Below, piece after piece: positions 11,472 to 26,400 of a DNA stretch of 64,000 bases (its first letter is position 1; each line of letters starts with the position of its first letter). The notes beneath the pieces are model-generated. The model saw only the letters and a program-made list of their open reading frames with translations. It ran no database searches and had not been told where the DNA came from. This stretch comes from Enoplolaimus lenunculus (taxonomy: Eukaryota; Nematoda; Enoplea; Enoplida; Thoracostomopsidae), in NCBI GenBank assembly GCA_030248215.1, contig JASANG010000701.1, positions 1 to 64,000 of the forward strand. The letters run 5' to 3'. Made by a program: the position numbers and the translations under genes.

Positions 11472-14400
11472 CTGAAAACGGATGAAATCAACGTAAGCTT
11501 CTACATCCACTTTCAACATCGAACAACAACAATAATAATAAACAATAATAATAATAATAATAACGACAAAAATGCGTTTTGGCCTGAACCCCTTACTTTT
11601 GTGGGTGGATCTCATATTCAATACTCACGAACGAACTCCAACGCGATTTTTAGAACCTAAACGAAGTTTATTAAAAGTAGAGATTTCAGTATTTTTCTAT
11701 TGACACAAAATTTCCACACCCAAAGAAATGAAAGGGGTTGTAAACTCTTGTCTTGGAGTATTATCCACTCTTGGCTTATGTGATACTATAATAAACTATT
11801 GAGTTTGAGTCAATATTTTTGTGTTGAATTAACAATAAACAGATATCACCCAAAACAAACCTATAAACGACGCATCTTCTGTGAACCTGCGCATATCTCC
11901 ATCTCCGTACTCCACCATACTGTCTGTTTCAGACTCTGGTTTAAACGATGTCAGACTTCGCTTTTCGTCGTCAACCCTGAAACACGTCAAAATTTTAAAA
12001 TTAAATTGCGACAAGACAATATCAAAGTTTGATCCGCAATTTAAAAACCATCCTGGATAACGTAGAAATTACAGGTCCACAACTACGAGGCGGCCATTCG
12101 GGGTGTCACTTTTCAAGAAACATATTCGCCCCCACCTACAATTTTTCAATGAAATAAAAGAAGCCATTCTATGTAAGAAAAATTTATGAAAAATAATTAG
12201 TTTTTTACATCAATCTTCATCATTTTTGATAAAACAAAATCCTGTTAAGACATATATACTCTAATCAAGGCCCATGTATACTTGACTGCCGTTACAAAAT
12301 GCCACCGTCCCAGCTAAAAATTGATAGCTTTTGTTTGCGGTGGGATTTTGGAATTTTGGGATTTTGTGCTTTCAATAGAAATCATTGAAAGCACTTCCTT
12401 TGCACTGTAAAAAATGGTGAGTCAAATTGACTCTCTCTGAAATAGGCTTTTCCTGACTACACAAACTGAGTCAAAATTCGACTCCATCAGAGTCAAATTC
12501 GATTTATTGAATCGCTCAGTGAGTCGAATTTGACTCTGGTGGAGTCAAATTTGACTCAGTTTGTGTAGTCAGGAAAAGCCTATTTCCGAGAGAGTCAATT
12601 TGACTCACCATTTTTTACAGTGTGGCTACTGGCTTTACACTTAGGAATAGACAATCCTTTGGCTCAGGGTTAGGTCTAGGAATTGGCAAGTCTCATTCTT
12701 AGTTTTAGGATTAGACAAGGTTCTGTCTTATGCTTTGGTGAGAATTAGGCGTTTAGGCGTAGGATCCGGCGTAAACCTTAAATATATATATAAACTTTAG
12801 AGATGCCCTAACCTTAGGCTTAGTCTACGACTTAGGCTACGGCTTAGGCTTAGGTTAACTTGAGGCTTTAGGAATAGGCTTTGGTAAAACATAGACTAAA
12901 TCTTAAATGACACTCAGGCTAAATCTTAGGCTTAGGCTTAGGCTAGGACTTAGGCATAGGCTTAGGCTTTTGGAGCAGGCTTCGGCTTTGTGAAGCATAG
13001 ATTAGACCCTAAATGGCACAGGCTTAGACTTCGGCTTTAGAAATAGGCTTTGGTTTAAATATAGATTTTAGATCCTAAACAACCGTTTTGCTAAATCGTA
13101 GGCTTAGGTTTAGGCTTCGGATTAGGCTTAGGCTTAAGCTTAGGCTTTAGGAACAGGCTTTGGTTTAAGCATAGATTAGATCTTAAAAGGTTTTTTAACT
13201 CAACCTTATGCTTAGGTTTAGGCTTAGGCTTAAGTTTAGGCTTAGGCTTTAGGAGCAGGCTTTAGTTTAACCATAGATTAGGTCTTAAATAACCCATGGA
13301 CTATTCGGAGCACCCCACCATCAACCATATCCCGAAATCCGAAAATACCAAAATGACCCCTGCGACCATATCCCGAAATCCCAAAACCCCAAACTCCTAC
13401 CTTCGACCTTGTCGCGATATTCCGAAATCCCAAAATTCCATCTTCAACCGTGTTCCGAACTCCCCAAAACCCAAATTCAACCGTATCCCGAAATCCCAAA
13501 ATCAGACCTTCGATCACCTCAAAATATTGTAATGGGATGGTGGGATTTTGAGACGGCAGCGAGGTTTACATTGGCCCCAATCGGATTATACGATTTATAT
13601 GGTATTGTGGCAATTCGTCGCGCTATTTATTATGTGAAATCTCGTCGACTCGACAATTTGCATCCACCGTTATGCTTATACTGCAAAAAATGGTGAGTCA
13701 AATTGACTCTCTCCGAAATAGGCTCTACGGGACTACACAAACTGAGTCAAATTCGACTCCGCTAGAGTCAAATTCGACAGTCAGGTGAGTCCAATTTGAC
13801 TCTGGCGGAGTCGAATTTGACTCAGTTTGTGTAGTCCCGTAGAGCCTATTTCGGAGAGAGTCAATTTGACTCACCATTTTTTGCAGTGTAGGCTTAGGTT
13901 TAAGCTTAAGATTATGCTTAGGATAATGCACCCTTAAGCAGTGAACCTGTCTGGCGGAAAGTTGCCAGGTGACCAATTGTCGTAGATTCTATTTGTATAC
14001 TTCTCACACAGTTAGCGATATCCATATTTCGAAGAAAAGTTTCAAGATCGCATAAGTTTAGTTGGCTCGATATGAAAACAACACTTACGGCTTTGAATAT
14101 TCACCAAACCGCTTCTCTTCCGGCAGCATTGGTTCACGCCCTTGTGCTTTTTCCTTTGCTTGAACTGAAACAATTTGTACTCAAATAAGCCGAGGTGTAT
14201 AGAATTAAGCAAGGCTGCCGGCCGATCCGAGATTCACATGTGGCTGACGACGCTTCTACTTTAGTTTCAATGCACGTTTTAACAAATATTTCGACATTTT
14301 ATGATCGATCAATTGCACGAAAGGCGCAAAATTTCTAAATTCGTGTTGCAACCTCACCATATTTTCACGTTTTCGGCAAGAAAACACATCATAAGCTTCG

Positions 14401-17400
14401 GATAAACAATCAGCAGGGATCCGCCACTGACCACCGCAAGCAATTCACAATTGTACTTATTTGATTATAAGAATGCCTCAGCCCGTTGTCAAAGAAATTA
14501 CTACTGTCGATAAAACATTTGTATATTACTAATATTGGTTTCCCACACCGAGAGTCATATCGTGTAGGGTTTCTGAGCAAACTATCTTTAGCCTTTTAGA
14601 CCATTTGTGAATCATAATTTTCGATACCGACGCAGGTAAGCGTCGGTATGACGATCGACAACTGCAACAAAGATTTACCTGGATATTTGGCACCACGTTG
14701 CTTCATAAGCAAGCAGCAAACAATTATAATCACAATTATTGCAACAATGATCACAATAGCAACAACAACTCCAGCGGCGCTTGACCCACCGCCTAAAATT
14801 TAAACGGATATGAAACCACCAAATGATCGACTATAAGAGTCGCCAATCTCGTTCGATAAACGAATCAACAGAATGAAGAACTTTCCATAGCAAAGCAAAC
14901 GCATGTTACGCTGAGCACATTCCTGCTGTCCAGGGACATTAACAAGCAGGAGTGTAACGCAAACAAACCAGCGCTCAAAACAGTACTGCACAGTAAACAG
15001 GGGCGTAGCCAGGGGGATTGATTTGTCGATCTCCCCTTTTGGACTTTTGTACACTGTTTTCATTTTGAAACACGCACTGTCCTAGTGTACCAGGCATTTC
15101 GGCTCTCCTTGCTGTCCCGGCTGTCCTATTGTCCCGGCTATCCTGCTTTCCCGGCAGTCCTCCTTTCCCGGCAGTCCTGCTGTCCGGGCTGCTCAGCTAT
15201 TCCGGCTGTCCAGCTTTCAAGGCTATCCTGATGTCTGGCAGTCCGGCTGTCCCGGCAGCATTGCTGTCCTGACCGCTCAATGTAGAAAGTTACGCAAAGT
15301 TGCAGTGCGGTTGCTTGTGCATATGTTATTTGGAATTAGGTAGACAATCATCCAAGCAATCAAATTTACTTTGTCATTGTCCAGTTAGGAGCGTATGCAG
15401 GGTGATGGATGGATAAAGGGGATACGTATATTATATTCCCATCCTAAACTCTAGAAACAGCAGAAAAAGAAGTGCATATGAGAGGGTTTCGAAACAACCT
15501 TCTGGATTCAAAAAGTCCGAAAACTATTGTTTCTCGGAACGATCGTTCACAACAAATTTTCGCATGAGGTTATATGTACCCTTCCGAAATGATATCAATT
15601 TGCGCCCTTGCATCTATGTCCCTGTTTCGGCCGCGATTTTTCAGTAAACCAATGGTGATGTTCATTCACATCTAATCAAAATAACACAAAAACATCATTG
15701 ATGTGCCAGTCTGACGATACCCAACTGTTTCTACAATTGTAATACACTGCAGAAAATGGTAAGTCAAATTGACTCTCTCCGAAATAGGCTTTCCTTGACT
15801 ACACAAACTGAGTCATAATTTGACTCCAACAGAGTCAAGTTCGACTCAATTTGACTCTGGCGGAGTCGATACTTGACTCAGTTTGTGTTGTCAAGAAAAG
15901 CCTATTTCGAAGAGTCAAATTGACTCACTATTTCTTGCAGTGCACCACAGTAACGATGCAAAATATCGGTGTCACGTAACTTTCACATGAAGTTCTTTTC
16001 CGAGAGTTTATACTCACAAAACGAAATCCTGGTAACGCCGTTTCGCCAAAAGTCTACAGTTTGACAAACCATTGTCGCAGTGAAAGAAGCTAATCAAAAT
16101 CACAATAACACTTTTGTCAAACTTACCATATCCGCTCGTGGCTACAATTCTAATATCAGAGTAACCGTACAAGGCGTTGGCGTCGTTATTCGGGTCACGG
16201 TACAAGCTGACCGATTGAATTTCGTAGTCGGTTCCTGGTGACAAATTATCAATCTGAACGTTTCGATCATATTCATTCAAGGGTTCCACCGTTATCCAAT
16301 CTTCATCACCACTGTCTGAAATAAACCACTCAGAGGGACAATAAACTACACTGGTACACTTGTTTCCACAGGCTTAACGTTTTGCTCAAGCTAATACTTA
16401 GGCTAGACTTAGGATTCGGAAAACGCTTACCTAAGCCTAAACCTTTACCTATACCGACCCTGAGTGCGTCAGCCTAAGGTTGAGCCTTAATCTCGAATAT
16501 GGTGGAGAGTCTAAAAGAATTGCATAGTACGACTCTTATGTCAAAGAACACATTACGTGACCACAATATATTGAAAATAATAAATACACAGAAATACATG
16601 AATGTCGAGCGTTGCCATAATATAATGTTCGAGGGTGCAAGGGGTACAAGGGAGAAAGCTTTAAATCAATTGCTGCAGTTGCAAATCGCGCAATTTTATA
16701 CTTTTCCATGTATTACCGAAACTCTGATGTGTTTTAAGGAACTGAGTATTGTCATGTCGGCCCATGTTACTTTACGGGGCGTCCAGGTTTCTGTTGGGTC
16801 CATAAAACAGTAAGTTTGGATTCTAGATTGCATTTTTGCTTAGGCTTAAGCTTAGGCTTAGGCTTAGGTTTAGGAAACATTATTGCAACGTTTAGGCTTA
16901 GGCTTAGGCTTAGGAATACGCTTAATCTACTGCTACGCTCCTTGAAGTAACATTGGCCGTCATGTCAATCGAAAATTGTAGCTAATTCGTCTTGCTTTAA
17001 GTCCGTCGATCGCTGGTGGTTGTAATTTTAGTTTACTGAACTGTGATTTTCCTACTGACGAGGGCTAAGTTTCTGCATAAACATTAAAATTGGTGTTTTG
17101 CTCATTGTGCCTCGTTTGTAAGGCATCAACAACAACATCTATCAAAAATAAATTTGCCCCAATTAGTAACCGTAACTGGTCCGTCCCAAACGACTGTTCC
17201 TGTTCAGGACAGATGCATCGACTACTGGGAAGCAAACTAAATAGCAAATAGTGTTTGCGACAAACCAAATACCAATTCAATTGACAGCGGCCAAAGCAGG
17301 TTTTGGTTCGCGAGGAAATAACTTCGTGCCAGAGTTCACTGCGAGCCAGCCCTAGCCAGCGACAAGAAATTATTACAGTTTTGGATTCATATGGATATTC

Positions 17401-20400
17401 TAAACTCTCTTAAAGGTACGTTTTCTCTGTAAAGATATATTGGGAGGTGATCATCCCAACTATCTTTCACCTTAAATGCGCCCCTGTCATATGAGACATT
17501 TAGGTGTTCAGGACACTATTTTTTACATACCTTTTAGTCTATAACGAAAGAAAAATTCATCACCAACAGGTATTTTCGACGTCTCGTCATAATCGCCAGG
17601 GACCCAGGTTGCGTTTATATTGTCATCACCAATTTCTATATCAGTTATGCCAGGTTTGGATAGCTGGACTGAAACCAAAAATTGATAGTAAAAACATGAC
17701 CACTATAAATCATGTCCAGTTTCAGCTATTTACCATATTTTGTTATTAATTTCATTACGGGGCATCAATATTACGAGGCATTACTTCGAACATACGCCAG
17801 CAGTTTGTTTGGGTTAGCAAATAGTATCCATCCTACCCCGACCGACTAAACTTCGCTTGTATAAGAATCGAAATTATAGTTGTGGTTTGTTTTCAGCTAT
17901 TCATTCAACATCAGCGTCACCAGAACACAGCACTTATATAAAGGTTCATTGCATTGCACAAAATTGACTATCCAGCATAGTCTATTTCAAGACTGTTGTC
18001 GGCAGACCTGATGGTCCGGCCTTAGCCAGTGTGGTATAGTATTTTTACTCCTATAGAATTTTTACTCAAAAGTAAAAATGCCATATGACATTTTTTACTC
18101 TCTCAGTAAATATGCCGTATGGTATTTTTATTTCCTTGTAGAATTTCTTGCTCCTCGCAGCAACAATACTGTACGGTATTTTTGCTACCTCGAAAATCTA
18201 CTATATGGTGTCTTTCTCCCCATGTTGGATTTTAACGCTCCTTTACCACGGTTATGCGAATAGCTAGCGGCCCTCCTGCTTTTTCCTGGCGCGGGACAAG
18301 TAAAAGTTTGCTGTCCACAACTTTTAACGAAGTAACCACTGTCTCATCCAACTAGCTACTCGTTTGATCGTCTCATTCAACTAGTACCCCTTTGATCAGC
18401 CGATAAAATTCTTCTTCAGCTACAATTTAGAATTGCATCGAAATGAGATTTTCTTTTGAGTGATCTTAACAAATAACAGTTTTGTTCCGACAACGAACAT
18501 TGCCATTCGGCCTTATGATAATTCATTTACCACGTTATTTTATTGTGTTTTACATGTAATTCTTAGCACATGTACAAAAACGGCAAAGTATTTTGCAAGC
18601 ATGTTTATTCTCACGCTAAAATCAGAATTTGTCGAAAAATTTGAATTTCACGCCTAAATTTGAGTTTCTGGCCAAAATTAAAATTTTCCCCGCCAAAATT
18701 TGAATATCCCGTTAAAATTTGAATTTCTCATAAAAATCTGAATTTTCCCCCAAAAAATAAATTTTCCCGCCAAAATTTGAATTTTCCCAACCAAAATTTG
18801 AACTTTCTCGTCAAAATTAGAATTTCACACCAAAATTTAAATTTTCCCGCCAAAATTTGAATTTTTCTCCGCCAAAATGTCAATTTCTCGCCAAAATGTC
18901 AATTTCAAGCCAAAATTGGAATAAAGCGGTGTCCCTAGTGTTCTTGTCACCTAAACATATTGTCCACTACACTGTTTTCTGGATATGATACTATTGAAAA
19001 TGAAAGAGATTTGATAAAACATAAACCAAACAAGCTATTGATTTTCTTTTCGGAGGGGTCAGTTTATGTGCGGACTGCACGAATGGTAACGTCTGAGGGT
19101 CAAGTTACTTTTAGGGCCGTAACAGTACATTAAGCATCTTCATAAACCTAAGCATAAGCCTATTAAGCGTTGCAAAAGCGTATTCCTAAGCCTAAGCTTA
19201 AGCCTAAGCACAAAAATGTAGTCTAGAATGTAAAGCCTAATCTTTTACAGACCCACGAGAAACCAAGACAGCCGTAAAAGTAACATGGGGCCGTGTGAGC
19301 GACAGTATTTGTGCTGGGGAGTAACGTACCATATGGTAATTTTATCGGCTAGTAAAAGTACCATGTGGCATATTTCCTAAGAGTAACTTATTAAAAGGAC
19401 TAAAAATACCATAACGATACCATACCGCTTCATCTAGGTGACCGGACCACAAGACCGCTAAAGAAACAGTCAGCGAAAAAATTAGCTTCCGCACAAATGA
19501 GCGGTATTACAGCTATTTTTGCAAACCTGTTATAATGAATGATATGTGACAAGACTGCTTTTCAAACACCGAACGCTGCGCTGTATGTTACAACACTTTT
19601 TATAAAAAAACTGAACATACTGGATTTACAACTATAACAAATCAGTTTGTGCCTTTTAAAGTTGTTATCGCTAACACAGTGCATTTGACTATGAAAAATT
19701 GGGTAAACTGAAACAGGGATACTGAATGGTCGGCTTGGACGATGGGAGTTTGGTACTATTTGCTAAGACTGAAAACCGCAACTATAATCCAATGGATACT
19801 ACTGGACTATGGATATTTTTAAACAAGAACGAACATTTTCTACAAAACGCATCTTCTTTAATCATCTGTAGAATAAATTAAGCCTAAGTCTAAGCATAAA
19901 CCTAATTTTTTAACCCTTACTAGCATGTTTCGCCAACACAGTTTACTCGATGAGTGGGTCATATACAGTATACTTTATGCGGAAAACGTTATAGACACAA
20001 ATTGAATATTTTTCCATCAACTCTTTCCACTTTAATTTTTTATTTTAATCTGAAATTTAATTTGAGCCCAAGCTTCGAATCAACGACTCTCGAATGCAAT
20101 ACGTTCATTGTAACCACTTAATCATAAGAGTTTGCGTCTCACGTCTTGTAGAGATTTTGATACAGCTCATACGAACACGAACCATAATTGTTTCTCAATG
20201 CGCATTGGGCCCATGTAAAGATCAGGGGCGGAGCGTTTTCCTGCGGGACTAGAATAGAGTAAGCGTAAGCTTTAGACTAATTTTTTGCCTGGCTTAGGCT
20301 TAGGCTTATGCTTAGGTTTAGGAATTTACTCATTCTTACGCTTAGGCTTAGGCTTAGGTTTAGGAATTTACTTATTCTTACGCTTTGGCTTAGGCTTAGG

Positions 20401-23400
20401 TTTAGGAATTTACTTATTCTTACGCTTTGGCTTAGGCTTAGGTTTAGGAATTTACTTATTCTTACGCTGTTCATTACATTGGCCGCGCATTGTGTACACG
20501 CTGACAGTTTGCGCTGAGTTGAATATATATAGTATACGTCTTAATGGCCAGTGACCGCCAGTGCTCATTTTTCTTGGTATAAAAGTATACTTAATTGAAC
20601 GTTGTAATTTACCATAAAACAATGAAAAATCTTATTAATAAACTTACATGCGGTTTCGTTTTTGGCCGCAGCGTCGTGTGAGGTAGTAAATGATACGTCA
20701 GCAAATATGGCGTATGGTGAACAAATTAATTTTAAAATTACAATATCAACCAGAGATCTATACCAAATCCCACAAGACATACTGAACGATGAGAAATACT
20801 AAGCTATCATTTTTAGTTTTGTTTCAATTTTGTAATTATTAAGTATATATATTTGTATTAACAATGCAATTAAGTTGTGTCTTTAAAATATTTAATTTGA
20901 ACAGTCGTTTGGGTACTTTGGCTCAAATTAAATGTTAAATTAGCTCTTAATTTCATATATTAACGAGCCTCCATATTTAAGAGCTTCGGCCGCCAACAAT
21001 AAACTTCACTGATTACGACGAAAAACGTCTTAAAATTCCGAGCTACGCATGGTACTTAAAATGCGTAAACATTGCGAACCCAGGCTCGTAGCCGATGGGG
21101 GCAGGGGGGCTCACTCCCCCCGGAAAAAATTTGCCCACCCTAGAAAATTTTCAACCTTGCTTGTAAGGTGTTGAAAACCCTTAAATATCCCTCCTGAAAA
21201 GTTTTCAGCCCCCCTAGCACGGCGAGCTGGCTATGGGCTTGTGCAAAACAGTAAAGAGAACGTTTTTATGAATGTACATTTACACAACAACAAGCTTTCA
21301 ACGGCGAAAAAAAAAACGAAATATTAAATAACAAAAGCTAAAGTATTAAGCGATACGCATTATTCGAAGGAATTCTATAGCAAAATAAACCGTTCCTTTG
21401 AAGCTCCAACAATTACATTTTTTACGTTATTTTCTGAATCATAATATGCTTATTGGCCAAGTGGTGGATCCACAAATTTCTAAACACTCAGGATACATAA
21501 TACTGTATTAGTGAAAAAGCTTGCGAAAGAACTGACCGAGAAGGTATAAAAAAATTCTAATATTAAACCTTAATCCAAAATTTTGATTTTCACACGTTTG
21601 TTCTACGCATGGCATGGGTGTCGATAACCCTTTGATCCGCCGGTTCAATTCATTGGTACTAAAAGCAACTGAGAACGAGACTACGTTAACGATCATTGAT
21701 ACGAATATAAGCAATTTTCAAACTTCGCAATATGATGAATTATTGAAGGTGCAAACATTTTATTTTATAAAAATTCAAAAATTCTGTCGGAAACATAGAA
21801 TTTGTGATTTAAGGTTTGTGCGATTTGCATTTCGAATCTAAAAGTTTGTCTGCTAATGGTGCTAAAATTAATGATTTACGTTAAATGCTTTAATTCCGCT
21901 TTGAAACTTTAAAAAATGATCAAATTAGCACATTTGGCCCAAAGGTTGGATTCATTCAAACAGCAGCGATTGTTGTTTTCTACAAATTAATGGAAACATT
22001 TGCGGTGGATCCACAAATTTGTGAACGGTGAGGCTGCGCGACTGCTAAACAGAAGCGCGGTGGCTGGGGTATCAGTCGACACTCATATAAAAGTACAGCG
22101 TGTCGCTGATACCCCTAAGAACCCAACAAAATTAAAGCTTAGTGTTGGAATTTAAAATTCAAAAAACGTGTTGGCTTCCCGCTAGCTTCACTCGCAAGGT
22201 TTTTAGGCATGGCTTTCGGATCCCTTACCAGACAGGACCAAAACTCAATACTTTGATGGTTCGTCGTCCGCTTTTAGGTTAGCTGCTCTGCTTCGGTTTG
22301 ACACATCCAAAAAAATCGTTCCCGCGTGCTTAATGCTAAATCTGAACACAAAATTTTGGCATCAATTTCTGCTGGGTTGGTCAGAACTTAAAGGGAACCC
22401 GATCGGATCCGCCAAAGCATCGCAACAAAACCGCCACAAACCTCGAGCAGCGAGGAATTATCAGTTTTCCTATATATAAACATACCGAAGACAAACAAAG
22501 GTCGACCCCAAAATTGTAAAACTGCCTTGGAGCCTTGAAATTGACACCACAATACATCATAACTTGAAGCAGAAATATAAACAGTCTGTAAAATAAGGAA
22601 GGTTTTGGTAAATTTCATTTACAAAACGTTGAAGCTTGGCCGTAAAACGGCTATCTCAGAGTGCATTATCAAGATGTGACTTTGATGAGCTCGTAATGTG
22701 TATAGAAACGAAAACTTTTGGTTTGTAAAGAAGCAGAAAGGCATGTATGTATGATGTGAGAGCAGTACCAGAGCAGCAGGCTCGTAGCCAGCTCACCATG
22801 CTAGGGGGGCTAAAAAATTTTTTAGGAGGGGCATTCAAGGGTTTTTAGTAACTTGCAAACAAGGTTGAAAATTTCCAGGAGGAGCCAAAATTTTTCCAGA
22901 GGGGGAGGCTGAGACCCCCTGCACACCCCTTGGCTACGGGCTCGCGGCAGACTAGGGAAGGGCCCCCAAAATTTCAAAGCGAGAGGCCCTTGCTTATTAT
23001 ATCGCCTGTGGTCAGTGGACATATGAAACTTGCAGGCCGCATGACAGTTTTCTATGGACAATCCGTAAAATAATGCAGCGTGGCTTTCAATATGATTTTC
23101 AAATCAATCATACAGTTAGCAAAAATCTATATTGCGATTATTCTATTTCTTCGTCTGGGTAACTCAGCGACAGATATTTGGCAACCATACATCTCATATG
23201 CCCGTACATTTGTCACCCACCCTTATACTTACTAGTAATCCAACTTTGCGTAATGCGCAGAAGCGTTAGCGAATGCATAAAAGTCTGTATGCAAATTTTT
23301 AATTTTTCTTTAGTAGATCAATCGCGGTGGTGTGCTATAAAACTACTGTAACAAAACTGATGTGGGAAGTTGCCCAAAATACGTATGTGGGGCGTTCCAG

Positions 23401-26400
23401 GTTTAATATATAGATGGAGGCTCAGATTTAATCTTATAGTTATGCTTAAAGGTTTGGCTTGGGCTTAGTTCGGCAGCTGTCAGGCAACAAGTTGTCGGGC
23501 AATATCGATGCGTTGTCGTTGATTCACAGTTTACATTAATTAATTCTAAAATGAACCGCCAGCATAGATATTGACTTGACATAACTCGCGTCAATCCGAA
23601 ATTTTACAACAATTGGATAAAATCAACAGCTGGTATAGTCATATAATCACGAACACATTAATGGCACTACAGCTTACGAACTCTGCGCAGAGCAGATTAA
23701 AATGATTCAATTTAAAATTCCTAGTCACTGAATGTTTAATTTGTCAATTTATTTGACTTATGTAAGTTCTGCTGCATATTTGAAATAGTGGTTGCGCTCC
23801 CGTAGCCAAAATGGAATAGCAAGGCTCAGGACTCCAAGGAAAAAATTTTGTTTACTTTCAACCTTGATTGTAAGTCAACAAAAGCCTTTGATTACACCTG
23901 CTAAAAAATTTTTAGCCCCCTCTAACAAGATGAATTGCTAACGTACGTGCGTGGCTTAGTAATTGCGCGGCAAATTGAAAACCTGCCTTTAAAAGCTGTG
24001 CCCAATCCGCAATACTTTTTACTTTCTGTTTCTGTATTTTAATAAGTTAGAACCGGCCACTATTTTCAGAAAATGTTGTAGCATTCGCCGCTTTGGTTGT
24101 TAATTTTTATTAATAAATTTTGGTCTCGATATTTTAAAATTAACACGTTTTTATTACCTGCATATGTATTTATTCGACTTGTACAGCCGGCATGTTTTAC
24201 GGCCGCTTTTTTGATTTTGGTTTTAGACATTTATAAACATTATTTCACTTTCCATGTCCCCCAAACCCCGTAGTATTGAAATCAATTCGTTTCTTAATAG
24301 CTAAAAGAACAATATAGTTAAATAACAGGATACTTTATACGATTATGCGTAAAAAGCATAAAAATATTCAGCGTAGAACAGCAATCTAAAACCCTGTGTA
24401 TGATCCATTACACTGTTTCAGCACATCAGCAGGAGCAGCCTACACTATCGGCATGATTGCATACAAAAACGTAGTAGATAGCCGCCGTTGCGCAATGCAC
24501 AAAAGTAAGCGAATGTACAAGATTCTGCATGCAAATTTTATTTTCACAGAACAATCACGTTTGTGTTCTCAGAAAATATTGTAAACAAAGTAATGCTCAA
24601 AGTTGCCCAAAATGCGTACGTGGGAAATTCCAGCTTAAATTATACAGATGTGCACATTTATTGAAATGAAATGTTTTCTCAATGTACCGTTTGCGGTTGA
24701 CATTGCGCCCGTTACTTTTTGTCCGTGTGCGCATCTGCTAATTTTTTTGTCAAAAAAATTTTGTTGAGCCTTTGCTTAAAAACGTAATGCAGTTTTATTG
24801 TTGCTGTCGTTCGTAATTTGTATTAATTGTCCGTTTATCGTTCTGTAAATTGTAAAAATGGTAACGCAATTTGATTTCACGCTAGTGAATTCAAGTGAAA
24901 CTAAATCCCCATTCACACGTGCAAGTGTTTGCAGCAAGAACTCGCAGCTTCATCTTGCACGAAAGTCTTGCAATTGCAAGCATTTTCAAATGAACATTCC
25001 AATAGAACAGTCAAACTGCAGGTGCAAGAAATGTATAAAAATCAACTACAATATGCAAGTTCGTCAGGTTCATACACTGATATTGTTGTGTATACATATC
25101 GACCGAATAGACTCTGTCAAGCCTAAGCGTAAACCTAAGCCTGAGTCTTAACCTTAAATCTGCGTTGAAGTGTACAAGGACTCCCGGACTTAAACCTTGA
25201 TTGCTCAAACTCTGTGTGGAAAATAATAGCAATTTTGCAAACAAAAAAATAGTTGCAAAAGTGTGACAATCCTAAAAAAACTGCGATGAGTTTAAAACAC
25301 ATACGCAACTTAAATTGCAGTTCACCAAAAAAACGCTTTGTTGTGCATTTTAAACTAGTTCTAGTGTAATAAACACACGACCGGCCGGCTTGGCTATGAT
25401 GTGAGGTGCATTGTGTAGTAGCATTTAAAAGCTGAGTAATGAGCGTATAATTATTGGTTCATTTCACAGTTAAATTCTGCAATAACCAAATTAAATAGAG
25501 CACACCCTTGGCGTGAAATTTCTGTGAATTACACGATGAAAAAATAACGCGAGCGGGTCAATAGTTTCTTAAAATTCAGTTGCTAATACTTGCTTTACTT
25601 TATCGACACTTTAAACCCTGCAATATGTAGTGGTCCTGTGTTGGCGGCGCAACTTTTTCTTGAGAAACTGTAGGAGATTAATAATGAATGTTCAGATAAT
25701 GTCTTAACGAATTCGGCTCATGTATAGAACAGGGCCGGATCGTTTTCCGGAGGGGCTATAATAGAGTCAGATTCTGCTTTTGAATAATTTTTTTGCTTAG
25801 GCGTAGGCTTAGGCTTAGGCTTAGGCTTAGGAATAGGTCCATCCATACACTTAGGCTTAGGCTTAGGCGTAGGAATAGGTTCATCCATACACTTAGGCTT
25901 AGGCTTAGGCTTAGGCTTAGGCTTAGGAATAGGCTCATCCATACGCTTAGGCTTAGGTTTAGGCTTAGGCTTAGCAATAGGCTCATCCATACACTTAGGC
26001 TTAGGCTTAGGCTTAGGCTTAGGCTTAGGAATAGGCTCATCCATACGCTTAGGCTTAGGTTTAGGCTTAGGCTTAGCAATAGGCTCATCCATACGCTTAG
26101 GCTTAGAGTTAGGTTTAGGCTTAGGCTTAGGCTTAGGAATAGGTTCATCCATACGCTTAGGCTTAGGCTTAGGTTTAGGCTTAGGCCTAGACTTAGGAAT
26201 ATGCTTATACTACAGTTCCGGCCCTATTCTATACATGGGCCCAAGAAATTAACGAAACATTTTGATAGTGTTTCACAGTTTCGTTGATTTCAAAAATGTT
26301 TCGCAAACTTATCTTTTACTAAACTATTTAAAATGATAAAACCGTAGTGTTAAACGCTTACCACCCTCTTCTAGATCGAGCTCTTCAAACGATGGTAATG

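Larger units (their letters stand above)
17669..26361 (-). other. Largest intron of the L1 gene (8.7 kb)
   Basis: Between exons 26 and 27, both in phase 1. It holds three TTAGGC-core elements, a minisatellite, three GGCTCGTAGCC elements and unassigned AT-rich DNA. I found no further family-like exon in it; FN3-4 and FN3-5 are complete without one. Confidence 0.75.

Noticed and set aside
11829-11860. Read-through end FIGLFW as the main C-terminus
   Set aside because: A downstream exon restores FIGQY in phase behind a good acceptor, so read-through is at most an alternative form.
25790-26210. TTAGGC runs as a true telomere or chromosome end
   Set aside because: Runs are short, degenerate, scattered, in both orientations and bounded by transposon ends with target duplications.
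25718-26287. Long open frames in several frames with KPKPKP or LSLSLS repeats
   Set aside because: They are translations of the (TTAGGC)n array of a transposon.
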